Shown here: positions 14,238-16,948 of the stretch, one piece after another
Position numbering within the stretch: position 1 is the stretch's first letter
Layout of the letters: each line of letters starts with the position of its first letter
Assembly (NCBI GenBank): GCA_023266415.1
Contig: JAHFQG010000013.1
Coordinates: forward strand, 1-16,948
Direction of reading: 5' to 3'
DNA: 16,948 nt
Source of the DNA: Francisellaceae bacterium
GTDB taxonomy: Bacteria > Pseudomonadota > Gammaproteobacteria > Berkiellales > Berkiellaceae
The notes under the pieces: generated by a model
The model's database searches: none
Told to the model about the DNA's origin: nothing
What the model saw: the letters and a program-made list of their open reading frames with translations, nothing else
Position numbers and translations under genes: made by a program

Positions 14238-15239
14238 ATGGATCACCCCTCTTTTACGGCACATATTTTGGCGCTTTGGCGTCTTCCCACAATAGGGCCT
14301 GCTTCTTTTGCTCGTTTACAACAAACCGACCCCACCTTTGAGCATTTCTTTCATCAACAACGCTTTGCCCCGCTACTAACGCACATACTCCCCAAGCTTC
14401 CACCAGGCTTAAGTCCGGATTGGGCAGGCGTAGAGCGTGATCTCACTTGGCTTCAAGCCCAACCCCATCATCATTTGGTATACCATACCGCACCTGAATA
14501 CCCAGAGCTCCTCTTGGCCATCCCTCGGTTTCCGCCTTTGCTCTTTGTCAGCGGTGCCTTAGAGGCTCTCTCATTTCCTTATCAAGTGGCCGTGGTGGGC
14601 AGCCGACGTCCCAGCCAAATCGGTACCGCCATTGCCTTTGAATGGGCCAAAGAGCTGAGCCAAGCGGGGGTAATTGTCACCAGCGGGCTGGCCTTGGGGA
14701 TTGATGCATACGCCCACGAAGGTGCCATTGCTGCCCAAGCCCCCACTATTGGGGTATTGGGTTCGGGAATTGATGTTATTTATCCAGCTCAACATACAGC
14801 GCTTGCTGAACGTATTTTAGCCCATCAGGGGGCATTGGTTTCTGAGTTCCCAACGGGTACAACCCCAGAGCGCACCCATTTTCCGCGCCGCAACAGAATT
14901 ATCAGTGGCCTCACGCGTGGGGTTCTGGTGGTTGAAGCGGCACAGAAAAGCGGCTCTCTCATCACGGCCCAATATGCGCTCGACCAGGGGCGAGATGTTT
15001 TTGCAGTGCCTGGCAATGTTTTGGGGGCTCAGAGCCAAGGATGTCACACACTTATCCAACAGGGTGCTAAACTAAGTATGAACGTACAAGACATCTTAGA
15101 AGAATTCGATTGGCATTCCCGGCCGGGAGGTGTATCTTCAAATGTATCCTCAACCTATTTATCTCCAGGCGCACAAGGGGCCATGTGGCGAGCAGTATCT
15201 GACGCCATTCAGGCTGTCCCGGGTGGTTTTATCCGTTAG
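14238..15239 (+). CDS. dprA: DNA processing protein DprA with a reduced C-terminal domain
   Basis: DprA binds single-stranded DNA taken up during transformation and loads RecA. The 333-residue product follows AGGAG by 7 nt. The Rossmann-like core is complete: VGSRRPSQIG (120-129), TSGLALGIDAYAH (148-160), GVLGSGIDVIYP (172-183), FPRRNRIISGL (215-225), VVEAAQKSGSLITA (231-244) and VFAVPGN (254-260). After about residue 290 only 43 residues remain, whereas many DprA proteins have a further winged-helix domain of about 60. The very end, SDAIQAVPGGFIR, matches the last strand pair of that domain ('lelkG.i..lpGG.v.r'), so the middle seems to have been deleted in frame. The core should still bind DNA and RecA. 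It begins the dprA-smg-topA run. Confidence 0.93.
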   Translation: MDHPSFTAHILALWRLPTIGPASFARLQQTDPTFEHFFHQQRFAPLLTHILPKLPPGLSPDWAGVERDLTWLQAQPHHHLVYHTAPEYPELLLAIPRFPPLLFVSGALEALSFPYQVAVVGSRRPSQIGTAIAFEWAKELSQAGVIVTSGLALGIDAYAHEGAIAAQAPTIGVLGSGIDVIYPAQHTALAERILAHQGALVSEFPTGTTPERTHFPRRNRIISGLTRGVLVVEAAQKSGSLITAQYALDQGRDVFAVPGNVLGAQSQGCHTLIQQGAKLSMNVQDILEEFDWHSRPGGVSSNVSSTYLSPGAQGAMWRAVSDAIQAVPGGFIR

Positions 15240-15253
15240 TCGGGAAGCTCATT

Positions 15254-15733
15254 ATGAAAGAAAATGTACTGGACGTCTTAAGTTATCTATTTGACAATTA
15301 TCTAGATTTAGACTTTGGGGTGATAGGAGATGAAAATACCCTGGTATGTGAATTAGAGCAAGCGGGCTTCCCTGCCCAAGAAATTGACAAAGCCTTTGAT
15401 TGGCTTGGAGAGTTGGTTGACTTAAACATCAAAAATGTAGATTTTTTGAACCTTCCTCAGCATTCTATGCGCATACTCACCAAAAATGAGCAAGCGAAAC
15501 TTGATTTAGAGTGCCAAGGCATGTTAATAGCCTTAGAACGGAGCAATTGCTTAGATCCCCTCTCTCGAGAGATCATCTTAGAAAGAGCAATGGCGATAGA
15601 AGTTGAAAGGCTAACTTTGTCCCACTTTAAACGCGTCATCGCCCTGGTGATGCTTAACCGGTGTTGGAGTGATGATGTGGTAGCCTGGGTAGAAGGCTTG
15701 GTATACGATTCAGATTCGTGTATCCTCCATTAA
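15254..15733 (+). CDS. smg: Smg (DUF494) family protein
   Basis: The 159-residue product aligns along its length with E. coli Smg (about 157): VLDVLSYLFDNYL at the start, ELEQAGFPAQEIDKAFDWL, SMRILTKNEQAKLDLECQG, REIILERAMAI and a C-terminal helix ending ILH. It is acidic, helical and has no signal or membrane segment. The biochemical role is not established. It lies 14 nt after dprA with GGGAAG before its ATG, and 25 nt before topA, the order usual in beta- and gammaproteobacteria. It is the best single taxonomic marker in the window. Confidence 0.93.
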   Translation: MKENVLDVLSYLFDNYLDLDFGVIGDENTLVCELEQAGFPAQEIDKAFDWLGELVDLNIKNVDFLNLPQHSMRILTKNEQAKLDLECQGMLIALERSNCLDPLSREIILERAMAIEVERLTLSHFKRVIALVMLNRCWSDDVVAWVEGLVYDSDSCILH

Positions 15734-15758
15734 TCTTAACAGGTTGTTTTAATACTTT

Positions 15759-16948
15759 ATGGCCAACACTTTAGTTATTGTGGAATCGCCTACAAAAGCG
15801 AAAACCATTAAAAAATACTTGGGAAAAGAATATCAGGTCCTGGCTTCCTATGGACATGTCAGAGATCTCCTCCCCAAAGAAGGGGCAGTCCGCCCTGACA
15901 AAGATTTTTCCATGATTTATCAAACCATTGAAAAAAACGCCAAACATGTCGAAGCCATTGAAAAAGCCCTCCCAGACGTCACCACCCTCCTGTTGGCCAC
16001 CGACCCTGATCGCGAGGGGGAGGCCATCTCCTACCATATTTATGAACTTCTAAAAGACAAAAAGCTCTTAAAAGGCAAAACCATTGGCCGAGTCGTCTTT
16101 CACGAAATTACCAAAACCGCTATTTTGGACGCCATTCAACACCCTCGTGCGCTGTCCGAAGATCTCATCAATGCCCAACAAGCCCGACGTGCTCTCGACT
16201 ACCTAGTCGGCTTCAACCTCTCCCCCCTGCTTTGGAAAAAAATTCGAAAAGGCCTCTCCGCAGGTCGCGTTCAAAGCCCTGCCTTACGCATGATTGTCGA
16301 ACGTGAAGAAGAAATTGAAGCCTTTAAAAGACAAGAATATTGGACCATCGAAGCAGATTGTGACAAAGAAAAACAAAAATTTATAGCAAAACTCACGCAT
16401 ATCAAGGCTGTCAAACTGAAAACTTTCGATATCACCACCGAAGAACAAGCCACCAAAATTAAAGCCGCTATCTTGAAGGCCGCTCAAGGATCTTTGTTGG
16501 TCGATAAAATCGAAAAAAAGAACCGTAAACGTAACCCAGCCCCCCCTTTTACCACATCCACCTTGCAACAAGAAGCATCTCGTAAGCTGAACTTTGGCAC
16601 CGCCAAATCCATGCGGGTTGCCCAACAACTCTATGAAGGCATTAACACCGAAGAAGGTCTGATCGGGCTCATTACCTATATGCGTACCGACTCCGTCAAT
16701 TTAGCAAGCAGTGCCATAGACGATATCCGCACCGTTATATTACAAAAATATGGCCCAGATTACTTGCCAGAAAGCCCCGTTTTCTACAAAACTAAAGCCA
16801 AAAATGCCCAAGAAGCCCACGAAGCTATTCGACCAACTACAATTAGCTTAAACCCCAAAAAGCTGCAGGACGTTTTAACGGCTGATCAATATAAACTGTA
16901 CGAACTTATCTGGAAAAGAACACTTGCCTGCCAAATGACGCCCGCCAA
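15759..16948 (+). CDS. topA: DNA topoisomerase I (type IA), 5' part
   Basis: TopA relaxes negative supercoils through a 5'-phosphotyrosine intermediate. About 396 residues are visible before the window ends, roughly the first half of a protein usually over 750 long. The Toprim domain begins TLVIVESPTKAKTIKKYLG (Glu9) and contains the metal site TDPDREGE (81-88). HEITK, AQQARRALDYLVGF and GLSAGRVQSPAL follow, and the catalytic tyrosine is Tyr307 in ITYMRTDS. EAHEAIRPT is present near the right edge. The ribosome-binding site is weak (AACAGG, 15 nt away), so translation may depend on upstream smg. Confidence 0.96.
   Translation, partial: MANTLVIVESPTKAKTIKKYLGKEYQVLASYGHVRDLLPKEGAVRPDKDFSMIYQTIEKNAKHVEAIEKALPDVTTLLLATDPDREGEAISYHIYELLKDKKLLKGKTIGRVVFHEITKTAILDAIQHPRALSEDLINAQQARRALDYLVGFNLSPLLWKKIRKGLSAGRVQSPALRMIVEREEEIEAFKRQEYWTIEADCDKEKQKFIAKLTHIKAVKLKTFDITTEEQATKIKAAILKAAQGSLLVDKIEKKNRKRNPAPPFTTSTLQQEASRKLNFGTAKSMRVAQQLYEGINTEEGLIGLITYMRTDSVNLASSAIDDIRTVILQKYGPDYLPESPVFYKTKAKNAQEAHEAIRPTTISLNPKKLQDVLTADQYKLYELIWKRTLACQMTPA

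Overview
The window reads as a chromosomal segment of a gammaproteobacterium of moderate to low GC. The dprA-smg-topA order, the Smg (DUF494) protein, oligopeptidase A and oxygen-dependent HemF all fit Gammaproteobacteria. The hairpin-forming intergenic repeats and decayed toxin-antitoxin genes fit a host-associated or Legionellales/Coxiella-like lineage. The class is fairly secure; the order is inference.

Layout. Positions 1-2142 are an accessory strip: hairpin repeats, a nonsense-interrupted remnant of an AbiEii-type toxin gene (minus strand, about 192-608), a cluster of perfect inverted repeats (609-741), a two-gene plus-strand operon (SRPBCC-fold protein and MarR-family regulator) behind a good sigma70-like promoter, and a second block of the same hairpin repeats. 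Positions 2143-6681 are a minus-strand run in the order bioB, bioC, a secreted S9 peptidase and an alpha/beta hydrolase. comF is divergent from bioB (6728-7435). Positions 7436-8042 are a second accessory strip with three tandem 33-bp units, an orphan Phd/YefM-type antitoxin gene and an inverted repeat. Positions 8043-14094 are a minus-strand run in the order fmt, a Cys/His-rich four-helix membrane protein, a rho-independent terminator, hemF, aroE, panC and prlC. The last four are packed with gaps of 2 nt or with overlaps. Divergent from fmt, dprA-smg-topA runs on the plus strand and topA leaves the window.

How the genes work together. Most are housekeeping genes: biotin synthesis (bioB, bioC), pantothenate (panC), shikimate (aroE), haem (hemF), initiator tRNA formylation (fmt), peptide turnover (prlC), DNA uptake and processing (comF, dprA) and DNA topology (topA). 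The points most worth a second look are: the hemF start codon touching the T-tract of an intrinsic terminator; a DprA whose winged-helix domain seems internally deleted; an alpha/beta hydrolase in the bioC operon that could be the missing pimeloyl-ester esterase; hairpin repeats with compensatory substitutions between copies; and 33-bp hairpin repeats sitting where the partner toxin of the antitoxin gene would be expected. I found no clearly new multi-gene defence or mobile system.
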